Below are positions 28,970 to 39,192 of a stretch of DNA of 64,000 nt, one piece after another. The translations under genes were made by a program, and so were the position numbers. How positions within the stretch are numbered: the first letter of the stretch is position 1; every line of letters starts with the position of its first letter. Below the pieces are notes generated by a model. That model saw only the letters and a list, made by a program, of their open reading frames with translations, had not been told where the DNA came from and did not search any database. The DNA comes from Pseudomonas mendocina (GTDB taxonomy: Bacteria; Pseudomonadota; Gammaproteobacteria; Pseudomonadales; Pseudomonadaceae): contig CP148074.1 of NCBI GenBank assembly GCA_037482215.1, forward strand, positions 3,534,001-3,598,000. The letters are read 5' to 3'.

Positions 28970-30394
28970 TCAGCCTTGCGGGGCCTGATCCTTCTCGCTC
29001 CAACCGCCCCCAAGGGCCTTATACAGATCCACTTCACTGGAGAGCTGCGCAAGGCGACTGGTCACCAGTGTCTGACGTGCGTTAAACAACTGGCGCTGCG
29101 CATCAAGCAGCGTCAGGTAGCTGTCTACACCCGCTTGGTAACGACGGTCAGCAAGGTTGTAGTAAGTCTCACTGGACTTAAGCAACTCACGCTGAGCATT
29201 CAACTGCTGCTCATAGATGGTGCGTGAGGCAAGACTATCAGCCACTTCCCGAAAGGCCACTTGCACGGACTTCTCGTATTGCGCCACCTGAATTTGCTCT
29301 TGCAGCTTGGCGTATTCCAGATTCGCGCGCAGACGACCTGCGTTGAAGATCGGCAAGTTGATTTGTGGCTGGAACAACCACGATCCAGAACCGGCGTCAA
29401 ACAGTCCAGACAGCTCGCTACTGGTTGTACCTGCATTGGCAGTCAGCGTGATGCTGGGGAAGAACGCAGCCCGGGCCGCACCAATATTGGCGTTAGCGGC
29501 CTTAAGCTGGAACTCCGCAGACAGCACATCCGGGCGACGTTGCAGCAGATCTGACGGCAAACCTGCCGGTACAGAACTCAATAATTCCGCATCCAGTGAC
29601 AGCCCTTTAGGCAGGTCAGACGGCAGCTCGCTACCAATCAGCTGCACAAGAGCGTTGCGATCCAATTCAACTAAGCGCTGATACTGGGTGAGACTGACCC
29701 GCGCGCTGTCCACAGCGGTACGCGCCTGACTCAAGGCCATGGCATCGGCCACGCCCACATCAAAACTCCGCTGAGTCAGGGCATAGCTGTCTTCAAAGGT
29801 TTTAAGCGTGTCTTGAGTGACCTGTAACAGCGACTGGTCGGCCTGCCATTGCAGATACGCAGTGGCTACACTCGCAATCAGGCTAATCTGCGCACTGCGC
29901 GCTGCCTGCTCGGTTACAAAGTACTGCTGCAGGGCTTGCTCATTAAGGCTGCGCAGCCGCCCGAAGAAGTCCAGCTCCCACGCGCTAATGCCCGCAGTAA
30001 CGCCATACTGACCGCTAATCTGAGCCTCACCGGTCTGGTTGATATCACCCGGCGTACGCTGACGCGTGCCACTGCCATTGATACCAACACTTGGAAACAA
30101 CTCAGAACGCTGAATACGGTACAGCGCACGGTATGCATCCACATTCAACGCAGCAACTCGCAGATCGCGGTTGTTATCCAAGGCCACTTGCAGCAACTGG
30201 CGCAAGGCTGGATCACGGAAGAAGCTGTTCCACTCCAGTACCTCAGCGGCATCGCTGCCAGCCGCAGCCTGAGCAGCCGGCCCAGCAGGCCAAGCCTGAG
30301 CCACAGGTGTAGCAGGACGCTCATAATCTGGAATCAGGCTGCAACCACTGAGCAGGCTCACTGCCACAGCCAAAGACAATAGAGACGCTTTCAC
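28970..30394 (-). CDS. ttgC: outer-membrane efflux factor, TtgC/OprM-like
   Basis: A 474-residue outer-membrane channel of the TolC/OprM (NodT) family. The lipobox LSGC gives Cys18. Two repeated outer-membrane efflux domains follow (about 60-255 and 270-460), with [20 protein letters not shown] and [20 protein letters not shown]. It exports drugs or solvents with the RND pump encoded just upstream. The start overlaps the pump gene by 4 bp. Resemblance to P. putida TtgC is strong by eye ([17 protein letters not shown]). A terminator follows. Confidence 0.94.
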   Translation of the reverse strand: MKASLLSLAVAVSLLSGCSLIPDYERPATPVAQAWPAGPAAQAAAGSDAAEVLEWNSFFRDPALRQLLQVALDNNRDLRVAALNVDAYRALYRIQRSELFPSVGINGSGTRQRTPGDINQTGEAQISGQYGVTAGISAWELDFFGRLRSLNEQALQQYFVTEQAARSAQISLIASVATAYLQWQADQSLLQVTQDTLKTFEDSYALTQRSFDVGVADAMALSQARTAVDSARVSLTQYQRLVELDRNALVQLIGSELPSDLPKGLSLDAELLSSVPAGLPSDLLQRRPDVLSAEFQLKAANANIGAARAAFFPSITLTANAGTTSSELSGLFDAGSGSWLFQPQINLPIFNAGRLRANLEYAKLQEQIQVAQYEKSVQVAFREVADSLASRTIYEQQLNAQRELLKSSETYYNLADRRYQAGVDSYLTLLDAQRQLFNARQTLVTSRLAQLSSEVDLYKALGGGWSEKDQAPQG

Positions 30395-33300
30395 TGGTTA
30401 ACCTCCTTGTTGCTGTCATCGGCTGACGGCTTCTTCTCAAAGATTGAGCAAACCAACACATAGAACAGCGGCACCCAGAAGATCGCAAGCACGAGTGCGC
30501 TGAGCATGCCACCGATTACACCTGTACCAATGGCGTGCTTGCTGCCCGAACCTGCACCGACAGAGATCGCCAGCGGTACTACTCCGAGAATGAAGGCCAG
30601 CGAGGTCATCACAATCGGCCGCAGACGCATACGGCAGGCTTCTGCTGCCGCATCAATCAGGCTCATGCCCTGCTCATGCAGCGACTTAGCGAACTCAACA
30701 ATCAGAATCGCGTTACGCGCTGACAGGCCGATGGTCGTCAACAGGCCAATCTGGAAGTAAACGTCGTTGGACAAACCGCGACCATAGGTGGCCAACAAAG
30801 CACCGATCACACCCAGCGGTACGACCAGCAGTACCGAGAACGGAATTGACCAACTCTCATAAAGCGCCGCAAGGCAGAGGAAGACCACTAGCAATGACAG
30901 GACATACAAAGCCATGGCCTGATCACCCGCCATACGCTCTTCGTAGGACAGGCCCGTCCAAGCGATGCCAACGCCCGGCGGCAGCTGCGCAGCAAGACGC
31001 TCAACCTCAGCCATGGCCTCACCCGTACTGTAGCCTGGAGCAGCAGCACCCAGAATTTCCGCAGCAGGCACACCGTTGTAACGAGCCAGCTTAGGAGAAC
31101 CGTAAACCCACTCGCCGCTGACAAAGGAGCTGAACGGCACCATTTTTCCCTGATCGTTGCGCACATACCACTTATTCAGGTCTTCAGGGTTCATACGTGA
31201 CTCAGCTACACCCTGCACGTAAACCTTCTTCACCCGGCCACGGTCAATAAAGTCGTTGATATAACCACTACCCCAAGCGACAGAAAGGGTTTGGTTGATA
31301 TCAGACAACGAAACACCCTGTGCACGCGCCTTCTCGTCGTTAATCACGAGTTGATACTGAGGCTCATCGTTCAGACCGTTTGGACGCACCTGCGCCAGTA
31401 CTGGGCTCTGAGCTGCCATACCCAAAAACTGATTACGGGCTGCCGTCAGTGCTTCACTACCAATGCCAGCACGATCTTGAATGAAGAAGTTGAAACCCGT
31501 GGCGTTACCCAGCTCCATCACCGCTGGCGGAGCAAATGCAAACACCATCGCATCGCGATAACTGAAGAAGCGTTTTTGTGCACGCTCAGCCAAGGAGAAA
31601 ACGTTAGTTTCCTCACTTCCGCGCTGGGCCCAAGGCTTAAGGCCGATAAAGGCCATCGCGGAACTTTGGCCACGACCGGCAAAGTTAAAGCCGGTGACAC
31701 TGAACACAGAATTCACTGTTTCAGATTCCTCACTCAGCAGGTATTCACGCATCTCCTCGACAACTTGATAGGTACGCTCTGCAGTCGAGCCCGCTGGCGT
31801 TTGCACTTGAGCAAACAGTACCCCCTGGTCTTCATCAGGCAGGAACGCAGTCGGGATCTTGGTGAACATCCAAGCCATAATCCCCACGATGACCAGATAC
31901 ATCAGGACATACGGAATCTTGCGGCGCAGGACACTTTTAACACCACTTTCATAGCGGTCTACACCACTCTGGAACGTGCGGTTAAACCACCCAAAGAACC
32001 CACGTTTCTCATGGTGCTGACCTTTCGGGATAGGCTTGAGCAACGTTGCACAAAGCGCCGGAGTAAAGATCAGAGCGACCAGTACAGAAAGTGCCATGGC
32101 CGAAACAATCGTTACCGAGAACTGCTGGTAAATAACCCCCGTTGACCCTGGGAAGAATGCCATCGGAATAAACACCGCTGACAAAACCAAGCCGATCCCC
32201 ACCAGTGCACCCTGAATCTGTCCCATGGACTTTTTCGTTGCCTCAAGCGGAGATAGCCCCTCTTCGCTCATCACCCGTTCGACGTTTTCCACCACTACAA
32301 TGGCATCATCCACCAGGAGGCCGATGGCCAAGATCATGGCGAACATGGTCAGGGTGTTAATGCTGAAGCCGAAGGCGGCCAAAATACCGAACGTCCCCAG
32401 CAGAACTACAGGAACAGCCAAGGTCGGAATAATGGTGGCGCGGAAGTTCTGCAAGAACAGATACATCACCAGGAACACCAGGACAATCGCTTCGAACAGC
32501 GTGTGTACTACACCGCTAATCGACTCAGAAATGACCGGTGTGGTGTCATATGGGTATACCACTTCCATACCAGGCGGGAAGAATGGCTCCAACTCAGCGA
32601 TGGTCTGACGTACGGCTTTAGCAGTTTCCAGGGCATTGGCCCCGGTCGCCAGCTTGACCGCAATTCCCGTCGCGGGCTTGCCGTTATACTCCGCGCTAAT
32701 ACTGTAGTTTTCGCCCCCCAACTCGACAGAAGCGACATCCCCCAAACGAACCTGGGAGCCGTCCGGATTAACTTTGAGCAAGATGTTGCGGAACGCCTCA
32801 GGTGTTTGCAGGCGGGTTTTGCCAATAATAGTGGCTGTGAGTTGCTGCCCTGGCAAAGCAGGAAGCCCACCCAACTGACCGGATGAAACCTGCACGTTCT
32901 GCGCCTGAATAGCCGCACTTACATCCACCGGAGTCAGGGAAAAGTTGTTCAACTTTTGTGGGTCGAGCCAGATGCGCATGGCGTATTGCGAACCAAACAC
33001 CTGGAAGTCGCCAACACCCTTGGTGCGAGACAACGGATCCTGAATATTGGAAACGATGTAGTCGGCCAAGTCGTTCTTATCCAAGCTGCCGTCCTTGGAA
33101 ACCAGGCCGATTACCATCAGGAAGTTCTTAACCGACTTGGTAACCCGAATCCCCTGTTGCTGCACTTCCTGTGGCAGCAGTGGAGTAGCCAGCTGCAGCT
33201 TATTCTGCACCTGAACCTGTGCAATATCCGGGTTCACCTCTGGTTCGAAGGTAACAATGATTTCCATGCTACCGTCGGAGTTACTCGATGAGCTGATATA

Positions 33301-33528
33301 GCGCAGCCCGTCGATACCGTTCATTTGCTGCTCAATAACCTGCACCACGGTGTCCTGCACAGTTTGTGCAGATGCGCCGGGATAACGCACAGCAATACTG
33401 ATTGCTGGCGGCGCAATGCTCGGATACTGGTTAATCGGCAGTTTGAGGATCGACAAGCCACCTGCCAGCATGATCACCAGGGCAATTACCCAGGCAAAAA
33501 TGGGGCGGTCAATAAAAAACTTAGACAT
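30391..33528 (-). CDS. ttgB: RND efflux pump inner-membrane transporter, TtgB/MexB-like
   Basis: A 1045-residue HAE1-type proton/drug antiporter with twelve helices and two large periplasmic loops. The N-terminus [20 protein letters not shown] is near-identical to MexB and TtgB. The proton-relay aspartates are in [14 protein letters not shown] (about residues 407-408). The substrate-binding porter region follows the family throughout, and full length is kept. Likely substrates are diverse antibiotics, solvents and aromatic compounds. It lies 14 bp downstream of the ttgA-like gene. TtgB is preferred over MexB because of segments such as [20 protein letters not shown]. Confidence 0.96.
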   Translation of the reverse strand: MSKFFIDRPIFAWVIALVIMLAGGLSILKLPINQYPSIAPPAISIAVRYPGASAQTVQDTVVQVIEQQMNGIDGLRYISSSSNSDGSMEIIVTFEPEVNPDIAQVQVQNKLQLATPLLPQEVQQQGIRVTKSVKNFLMVIGLVSKDGSLDKNDLADYIVSNIQDPLSRTKGVGDFQVFGSQYAMRIWLDPQKLNNFSLTPVDVSAAIQAQNVQVSSGQLGGLPALPGQQLTATIIGKTRLQTPEAFRNILLKVNPDGSQVRLGDVASVELGGENYSISAEYNGKPATGIAVKLATGANALETAKAVRQTIAELEPFFPPGMEVVYPYDTTPVISESISGVVHTLFEAIVLVFLVMYLFLQNFRATIIPTLAVPVVLLGTFGILAAFGFSINTLTMFAMILAIGLLVDDAIVVVENVERVMSEEGLSPLEATKKSMGQIQGALVGIGLVLSAVFIPMAFFPGSTGVIYQQFSVTIVSAMALSVLVALIFTPALCATLLKPIPKGQHHEKRGFFGWFNRTFQSGVDRYESGVKSVLRRKIPYVLMYLVIVGIMAWMFTKIPTAFLPDEDQGVLFAQVQTPAGSTAERTYQVVEEMREYLLSEESETVNSVFSVTGFNFAGRGQSSAMAFIGLKPWAQRGSEETNVFSLAERAQKRFFSYRDAMVFAFAPPAVMELGNATGFNFFIQDRAGIGSEALTAARNQFLGMAAQSPVLAQVRPNGLNDEPQYQLVINDEKARAQGVSLSDINQTLSVAWGSGYINDFIDRGRVKKVYVQGVAESRMNPEDLNKWYVRNDQGKMVPFSSFVSGEWVYGSPKLARYNGVPAAEILGAAAPGYSTGEAMAEVERLAAQLPPGVGIAWTGLSYEERMAGDQAMALYVLSLLVVFLCLAALYESWSIPFSVLLVVPLGVIGALLATYGRGLSNDVYFQIGLLTTIGLSARNAILIVEFAKSLHEQGMSLIDAAAEACRMRLRPIVMTSLAFILGVVPLAISVGAGSGSKHAIGTGVIGGMLSALVLAIFWVPLFYVLVCSIFEKKPSADDSNKEVNQ

Positions 33529-33542
33529 CAGTTAATCCCCAC

Positions 33543-34679
33543 TCAGCGCTTTTCAGTCTGCGACTCAGCCTGATTGGCGCTGAGATTGCCTGCTGGCGTT
33601 GCGTTAACTTCGACACCAGGCTGCACGAACTGCAAGCCCTCGGTGATCAGACGGTCCCCTTCATTGAGGCCCGAAATAACCAGCCAGTTGTTGCCAGCGG
33701 TACGCTCTGCCTCAATAGCTCTCGCTTCAACGACATTTTTATCGTTAACCACCAAAGCTGTTGCTTCGCCTTTTGCATTGCGGGTGATGCCTTGCTGAGG
33801 AGCCAAAATAGCCTGCTGTTTAACACCAGCAATCAGTTCGGCATGTACGAACATACCGGGCAACAGCAGATGATCCGGATTCGGGAACACTGCACGAAGC
33901 GTGACAGAGCCCGTGCTCTCATCAACGGTCACATCAGAGAACTCAAGCTTGCCTTCCTGAGCAAAGACGCTGCCGTCTTCCAGTCTCAGGCGTACCTTTG
34001 CGGCACCATCAGCGGCCGAGCCCAAACGCCCCTCAGCCAAATCCTTGCGCAGCTGCAGCAGCTCTTTGGTCGACTGGGTAACATCCACATAGATGGGATC
34101 TAGTTGCTGGATGATCGCCAAGGCATCTGCCTGGCCATTATTAACCAGCGCACCCTCGGTCACGACAGAACGGCCGATACGCCCAGTAATAGGCGCGAAC
34201 ACTTTGGTATAGCGCAAGTTGATCTGCGCCTGCTCTAGGTTAGCCTGAGCCTGCAAGCTTGCAGCTCGAGCCTCATCAAAGGCCTGTTTGCTAACGGCCT
34301 TATCCACAACCAACAGTTTGTAACGGTCAGACAAGGCACTGGCGGAGATCAACGCAGCCTGAGCACTCTTATAAGTAGCCTCATAAGTAGCAGGGTCGAT
34401 TTGATACAGCTGCTGCCCCGCTTTCACATCGCTGCCTTCCTTAAAAAGGCGCTTCTGGATAATGCCACTAACTTGGGGACGCACCTCAGCAATACGGAAG
34501 GCACTGGTCCGTCCCGGCAGCTCAGTGGTTAGGGTGTATGGTTCAGCTTTCAGGGTCACAACACCAACTTGCGGGGTCGGCTTAGCTGGTGGTGCAGAGG
34601 ATTCTTTACAGCCGGACAGGCTGAAAACCGCCAGGGTCATGGCGGAAACCAATGCGGCGAAGGTTAGCTTCGAATGCAT
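33543..34679 (-). CDS. ttgA: RND efflux periplasmic adaptor, TtgA/MexA-like
   Basis: A 378-residue membrane-fusion lipoprotein. The lipobox LSGC gives Cys24. The lipoyl-like half motifs, the alpha-hairpin (about 100-165) and the beta-barrel domain are in family order, including LPGRTSAFRIAEVRPQVSGI and ITGRIGRSVVTEGALV. It bridges the RND pump and outer-membrane channel. First gene of the operon, with GAGG 8 nt before the ATG. The repressor gene usually found divergent to such operons (ttgR, arpR) is absent here. Confidence 0.95.
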   Translation of the reverse strand: MHSKLTFAALVSAMTLAVFSLSGCKESSAPPAKPTPQVGVVTLKAEPYTLTTELPGRTSAFRIAEVRPQVSGIIQKRLFKEGSDVKAGQQLYQIDPATYEATYKSAQAALISASALSDRYKLLVVDKAVSKQAFDEARAASLQAQANLEQAQINLRYTKVFAPITGRIGRSVVTEGALVNNGQADALAIIQQLDPIYVDVTQSTKELLQLRKDLAEGRLGSAADGAAKVRLRLEDGSVFAQEGKLEFSDVTVDESTGSVTLRAVFPNPDHLLLPGMFVHAELIAGVKQQAILAPQQGITRNAKGEATALVVNDKNVVEARAIEAERTAGNNWLVISGLNEGDRLITEGLQFVQPGVEVNATPAGNLSANQAESQTEKR

Positions 34680-34748
34680 CTAAGGGACCTCACAAATGGA
34701 TCAATGCCCGAGCGGGCTCAAAAGGTATGAGTCGTGCAGATGAGAAAG

Positions 34749-34778
34749 ATTATACCTACATCGCTGTATGTTTGTGAC
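34749..34778 (-). promoter_or_regulatory. efflux operon promoter with overlapping inverted repeat
   Basis: On the minus strand a perfect TATAAT -10 (34749-34754) is preceded, 18 bp away, by GTCACA (34773-34778). An imperfect inverted repeat, AAACATACA-gcga-TGTAGGTAT (34752-34773, 7 of 9 pairs), overlaps the spacer and -10. That is the layout of TetR-family operators at RND efflux promoters. The leader to ttgA is about 60 nt. Confidence 0.65.
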
Positions 34779-35633
34779 CATTATTAGTAACAAATCGAAC
34801 CAAAAGGCTTAAAACACCGTGCACTACAGAATGTAGGGTTATTTAACGGTTATAAGACAATGACACGAAGTGCATCCATACCCGCCATAAACCATGTCAC
34901 AGGACCTTGGCAAAAAATAACTGCACGAAGGCACCAAGACCAGGAACATACAAATAAAAAACATCAAAATAATCAGTATGTTAGGAGCAAGCACCGTTCT
35001 AAAACACATCATATGGCACGAATGTAGCGACAGTTTGAAGGCAGATACCTGAGCACCAGAACTCATTAACCGATAGAACAGGTAGAACATGCCGATGCCC
35101 GTTTATTCCCAAGCCGAATAAGAACCAAACAACTTAGTCTATATATCAATCATTCAGGCTGTGTCAGATGCCTATCTGCATTACAGAGTAGTTACACTTC
35201 AAAAGATCAAAATAAGCACTTTAGTACAATAAAAGTACTGCTTTCTTTCATCCTATTGGCACATACGCCTATTGGAAAAGCAGCCTTCTGACAGTCCCGC
35301 CTTCTTAGAGAGAAGGAATACCACCCGGTTCAAAATCTGCTCTCAAACATCATGTAGCAAGAGTGCCGTGATCACCTATCACTTTGAGCGCCCTAACACC
35401 CATGGCCACCCTTGGACACGCTAACACTTATGATTTATTGAAAACGACACTAACCGACTAGGAGTTATCTCACCTCTAAGGCCTGCAATGGAGACGTAGC
35501 TCTCAATAGTAAGACCCAAAAGCCACTAAGATCAGCGCCGCCTATGGCATGATAGATATGCGTTCAAGCATGTAGGCACCGCAACTCTAAAGAGAGTACA
35601 AGTCAAGAATATGACGCAACCTAGGTTACGCGA
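34779..35633. other. long region without a convincing gene
   Basis: About 855 bp, AT-richer than its surroundings, between the efflux promoter and the AraC-type gene. Short open frames exist (for example a Cys/Phe-rich one at 34839-35090, minus) but have no recognisable domain or ribosome-binding site. No TetR-type remnant was recognised. The right end must hold the promoter of the AraC-type gene; I could not assign it. Confidence 0.5.
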
Positions 35634-35644
35634 GGTGCAATCCC

Positions 35645-36718
35645 GTGCTGATCAGTCAAGTTACTGCTTTTATCCGTGCATCTTCACTGTTTGGTTTGGC
35701 AGAGTTTTCTGCCGGTCAAGGACTGCTTGCCCAAGATCTGATCAATGACGCAGAGCTGCCACATGACGTTCTTGAACACCCAGAAAGCTTCATTCCATTC
35801 CGTAAATATGCTGCATTGCTTGAAAGCGCCGTCCGCCGCTCTAGCAACCCTCTATTTTGCATGCAGTACGGCATCTACCAAGGTGCCGCCTCCCTTGGCC
35901 CTCTGGTCTACTTAATTCGTAATGCAAATACAGTAGGCGGCGCACTCAAAGAACTAAGCCACTATTTTCATCTGCACTCTAATGCCTCACGCGTTCGCAT
36001 TGAAATTGAAGGCGAGCACGCGCTGTTCTACTACGATGCTGCTGAAGTCAGAGATGTCCCCAGCCACCGGCTGGTACTGGAATTAGTGGTGGGTGCTGCA
36101 ACACAGTTGATGCGCACCTTACTAGGCTCTCGCTGGAAGCCAGACGCACTGCTTTTGCAACATGCCCCACTGCGCGAGCCACAGGCCTACAATCGCCTTT
36201 TAGGGCTAACACCACGATTTAACGCGCCTTATAACGCCTGGGTATTTGATGCAAAGGTGCTTGAAGCTCCACTGAGTGCTGGCGACGAGAACCTTCACAG
36301 GCTCATACAGCAGCACTTGGACGCATTGGACAGGATGTCTGTTCAGGAACTGCCCGCCTATGTCAGTCAGCTTCTTCGTAATTTGCTTCCAAATGGTCGC
36401 ACCACCATTGAGCAAATTGCTGAATATATGGATTTATCGCCGCGCACCCTTCAACGATATCTGGCGGAAGAAGGTACATCGTTTCAAATCCTGTTGGACG
36501 AAACTCGTAAATCCATGGCGCAGCGGTATTTGGCGGACTCAACCATAAGCCTCACCCATCTTGCAGCTATGCTTGGTTACTCTGAACTGAGCGCCTTTTC
36601 ACGTGCGTTTCAACGCTGGTACGGCGTCAGCCCTAAGCAGTGGCGAGCAAAACTGTTCCCAGGTAAATCTCGGCAACGGTTGCGGGCGCATCTTGATCAA
36701 AAGTTTATCAGGAACTAA
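35645..36718 (+). CDS. AraC family transcriptional regulator with N-terminal arabinose-binding-like (OruR/ArgR-type) domain
   Basis: A 357-residue regulator starting at GTG with GAGGTG about 6 nt upstream. Residues 20-205 form the N-terminal sensor domain of the AraC subgroup that includes OruR. The C-terminal 100 residues carry two helix-turn-helix motifs: TIEQIAEYMDLSPRTLQRYL and AAMLGYSELSAFSRAFQRW. Regulators of this type typically respond to small organic metabolites or lipids. It is convergent with the hydrolase-monooxygenase-DUF1329-DUF1302 unit and is a candidate regulator of it. Confidence 0.92.
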   Translation: MLISQVTAFIRASSLFGLAEFSAGQGLLAQDLINDAELPHDVLEHPESFIPFRKYAALLESAVRRSSNPLFCMQYGIYQGAASLGPLVYLIRNANTVGGALKELSHYFHLHSNASRVRIEIEGEHALFYYDAAEVRDVPSHRLVLELVVGAATQLMRTLLGSRWKPDALLLQHAPLREPQAYNRLLGLTPRFNAPYNAWVFDAKVLEAPLSAGDENLHRLIQQHLDALDRMSVQELPAYVSQLLRNLLPNGRTTIEQIAEYMDLSPRTLQRYLAEEGTSFQILLDETRKSMAQRYLADSTISLTHLAAMLGYSELSAFSRAFQRWYGVSPKQWRAKLFPGKSRQRLRAHLDQKFIRN

Positions 36719-36742
36719 TGGGATATACTTTCTGCAGGTAAC

Positions 36743-37495
36743 CTACAATGCTAATAACCATTGATTGATGAATTTAGCATGCTCATTCCAGCCAGGCTCT
36801 CCTAGCAACCAGTGGCCATGTCCAGCGAACTCCCGATACTCGATTTGATCGCCGTACCAACGAGCTGTCCGTCGACTCACTGATGGAGGGATGATCCGGT
36901 CAGACCCGCCAGCCAACGCAAGAATAGGGCAGTGTATCCGGCACCTGTCTACCCGATTGGTTCCCGCCAAGTTGAGCCGCCCATAGCCCACAGCATAAGC
37001 AACCCGACCCGACTCAGCGATCAACTGCTTACGAAAATTCGCACGCTGATCACGTGGGACACAATTAAAAATTAGGTAGTCAGCCTCCCAGTCAGAAAGG
37101 CGAAATGATCTGTTCCACAACCCCCATTTCGAAAAGTGCCGAAACAATCCTGGCAACATGACGGGGCGAAGCGGAAAAATCTGCCCTGGAGCAGCACTGT
37201 TCACTAGAACCAACGCCCTAGCATCAAGATGCTGCGCAGCCTGTTGCACCAACAACCCACCTAGAGAATGGCCGATCAAGACTGGTTTTTGACTGCCTCG
37301 GCAAGCTGCAACTACTGCACTCACATAGTGCTGCAGACTAGCACCGGCCAGCAGTCGGTCTGAGTCTTGCTCGCCGTGACCAGGCAGATCGGGGCTGACA
37401 CAGTTATACCCTGCCTCCCGATAATAGCTGATCCAATGGTCCCAAACGGTATGCCGAGACCACATGCCATGGACAAATATAAGATCAGGTTTCAT
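36743..37495 (-). CDS. alpha/beta hydrolase
   Basis: A 250-residue hydrolase with complete catalytic machinery: nucleophile elbow GHSLGG (Ser77), Asp199 in AGGSDRIIPP and His228 in GHGHWLLGE. An oxyanion-region HGMW motif lies near the N-terminus and a cap region at about 105-175. The ATG at 37495 is preferred to a TTG at 37525. Placed 85 bp downstream of the monooxygenase gene on the same strand, it could hydrolyse an ester or lactone made by that enzyme, by analogy with Baeyer-Villiger pathways. Esterase, lipase or epoxide-type activity cannot be distinguished. Confidence 0.9.
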   Translation of the reverse strand: MKPDLIFVHGMWSRHTVWDHWISYYREAGYNCVSPDLPGHGEQDSDRLLAGASLQHYVSAVVAACRGSQKPVLIGHSLGGLLVQQAAQHLDARALVLVNSAAPGQIFPLRPVMLPGLFRHFSKWGLWNRSFRLSDWEADYLIFNCVPRDQRANFRKQLIAESGRVAYAVGYGRLNLAGTNRVDRCRIHCPILALAGGSDRIIPPSVSRRTARWYGDQIEYREFAGHGHWLLGEPGWNEHAKFINQWLLAL

Positions 37496-37580
37496 GGCAG
37501 GGGGATCTTCTTCTCTGTAAGTCAAACGAAGTAGTGCCTGAATCCGTCCGTTAGAACAGCCCTAAATGGACCTATCCACC

Positions 37581-39038
37581 TCAGGCACTTCGAAATTCCA
37601 GTGCTGCATCTTCAACAGCATCACTTAACAACATTTTTTGATCGCTCTCGAAGCTGTGCAAGACGCGCCACGGTAGGCCTTGCCCCTGGCGAGGTAATAG
37701 GTCTGCGGCTCGCTGGATGTAACCAGACTGAAGCGATCCAAGAATCGTTTCATCGGCCTTCATTTGACCTTGTGGCGCCTTCGGAACCACCACTTCTAAA
37801 TTGTTCTGCTTCATGTAGTTAAACAAGCGGCACAGATAGCGAGCAGTAAGATCTGCCTTTAGCGTCCATGGCGCATTGGTGTAACCCAAAACAAAACCCA
37901 TATTGGGGATGTCCTGCAACATCGAGCCTTTGTAAGTCATCAGGTTACTGACGAGTTTCTCCTCGCCATCGACCTTTAATACCATGCCCCCACAGGTCTG
38001 CAATTTGAGGCCTGTAGCCGTTATGATGATGTCGGCTCGTAGATGTACACCAGACTTCAGCAATATTCCCTTCTCAGTAAATGTCTCGATGTGATCCGTA
38101 ACAACGGAGGCTTTGCCCTCCTTTAGCACTTCGAACAGGTCCGCATCTGGTACAGCACACACACGCTCATCCCAAGGCATGTATCTCGGGGTGAAATGCC
38201 GCATATCGACAAAATCGCCCAAGTGCTTGCGCACCCCACGCAATAGGTAAGACCGCATCACGCCAGGAAAGGCTTTCGATGCCTTATAGAAGAAGCGTTG
38301 CATCTTGATATTGCGTTTTCGGGCCATCGAATAAACAAATTTCTCAGGCAAAAAACGACAAAGCAGTTCAGAGATTTTGTCCTGGCCGGGCACACTGAAT
38401 ATGTAACTTGGTGAACGCTGCAGCATGGTTACGTGAGCGGCATCTTTGGCCATGGTGGGCACTAGAGTTACTGCCGTTGCGCCACTACCGATAACGACAA
38501 CGTGCTTGCCTCTGTAATCGAGCTCTTCAGGCCAATGCTGAGGGTGTACTTGTATGCCTTGAAAGCGGTCTGCACCTACAAACTCAGGCAAGAAACCCTC
38601 GTCATAGTTGTAGTAGCCAGTACAAGAAACCATGTATTTACAGGTGAACTCCTGCGTCTCACCACTCGCCTCTTTTACACATTTCACAGTCCAGAGACGA
38701 TCCTCACTGCTCCAAGAAACCTCGGTAGTTTTCAGGCCGAAAAGGATCTTTCGGTCTACCCCATATTCACGGGCTGTTTCAGTGATGTAGTTACGGATAG
38801 AAGGGCCATCAGCAAGAACTTTGGATTCACGCCAAGGGCGAAATGAGTAGCTGAAGCTAAACATGTCTGAATCTGATCGTATTCCTGGGTAACGGAACAG
38901 ATCCCACGTGCCGCCGATAGCAGTTCTGCGCTCTATAAGGCCGACCTTGGCGCCTGGCATTTCCTCTGTCATGCGGCAAGCCATACCGATGCCTGAAAGG
39001 CCGGCCCCGATAATCAAAACATCGTAGTGATTCTGCAT
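37581..39038 (-). CDS. flavin-containing monooxygenase, EtaA/AlmA-like Baeyer-Villiger type
   Basis: A 485-residue FAD/NADPH monooxygenase. The FAD motif is GAGLSG (11-16) and the NADPH motif GSGATA (184-189). The Baeyer-Villiger fingerprint FxGxxxHxxxWP is present as FQGIQVHPQHWP (159-170). The segment GGTWDLFRYPGIRSDSD (42-58) is shared with EtaA and with AlmA, a long-chain alkane-utilisation monooxygenase. Expected chemistry is oxygen insertion into a ketone to give an ester, or a related aliphatic oxidation. The ATG at 39038 follows GAGCG; an upstream frame lacks family similarity. It sits between the DUF1329 and hydrolase genes. Confidence 0.93.
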   Translation of the reverse strand: MQNHYDVLIIGAGLSGIGMACRMTEEMPGAKVGLIERRTAIGGTWDLFRYPGIRSDSDMFSFSYSFRPWRESKVLADGPSIRNYITETAREYGVDRKILFGLKTTEVSWSSEDRLWTVKCVKEASGETQEFTCKYMVSCTGYYNYDEGFLPEFVGADRFQGIQVHPQHWPEELDYRGKHVVVIGSGATAVTLVPTMAKDAAHVTMLQRSPSYIFSVPGQDKISELLCRFLPEKFVYSMARKRNIKMQRFFYKASKAFPGVMRSYLLRGVRKHLGDFVDMRHFTPRYMPWDERVCAVPDADLFEVLKEGKASVVTDHIETFTEKGILLKSGVHLRADIIITATGLKLQTCGGMVLKVDGEEKLVSNLMTYKGSMLQDIPNMGFVLGYTNAPWTLKADLTARYLCRLFNYMKQNNLEVVVPKAPQGQMKADETILGSLQSGYIQRAADLLPRQGQGLPWRVLHSFESDQKMLLSDAVEDAALEFRSA

Positions 39039-39192
39039 GAACACGCTCTCATCTTTGTCATTGTTAGAAATGAAGTATTGAGCTGTGTGAAATCTCCTAC
39101 TTGACCTTAATTGCCCATAATTTGATATATCGCGCCAAATAAAATGCGCCACCAAACGTGCTGTTCAGCGGCGCATCATTACTAATGCAATA

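Noticed and set aside
31291-32145. Plus-strand open frame of 284 codons
   Set aside because: It is antisense to the highly conserved ttgB-like pump gene and has no domain of its own.
34839-35090. Minus-strand Cys/Phe-rich frame of 83 codons in the gene-poor region
   Set aside because: It has no ribosome-binding site, no recognisable family and a composition expected of AT-rich noncoding sequence.
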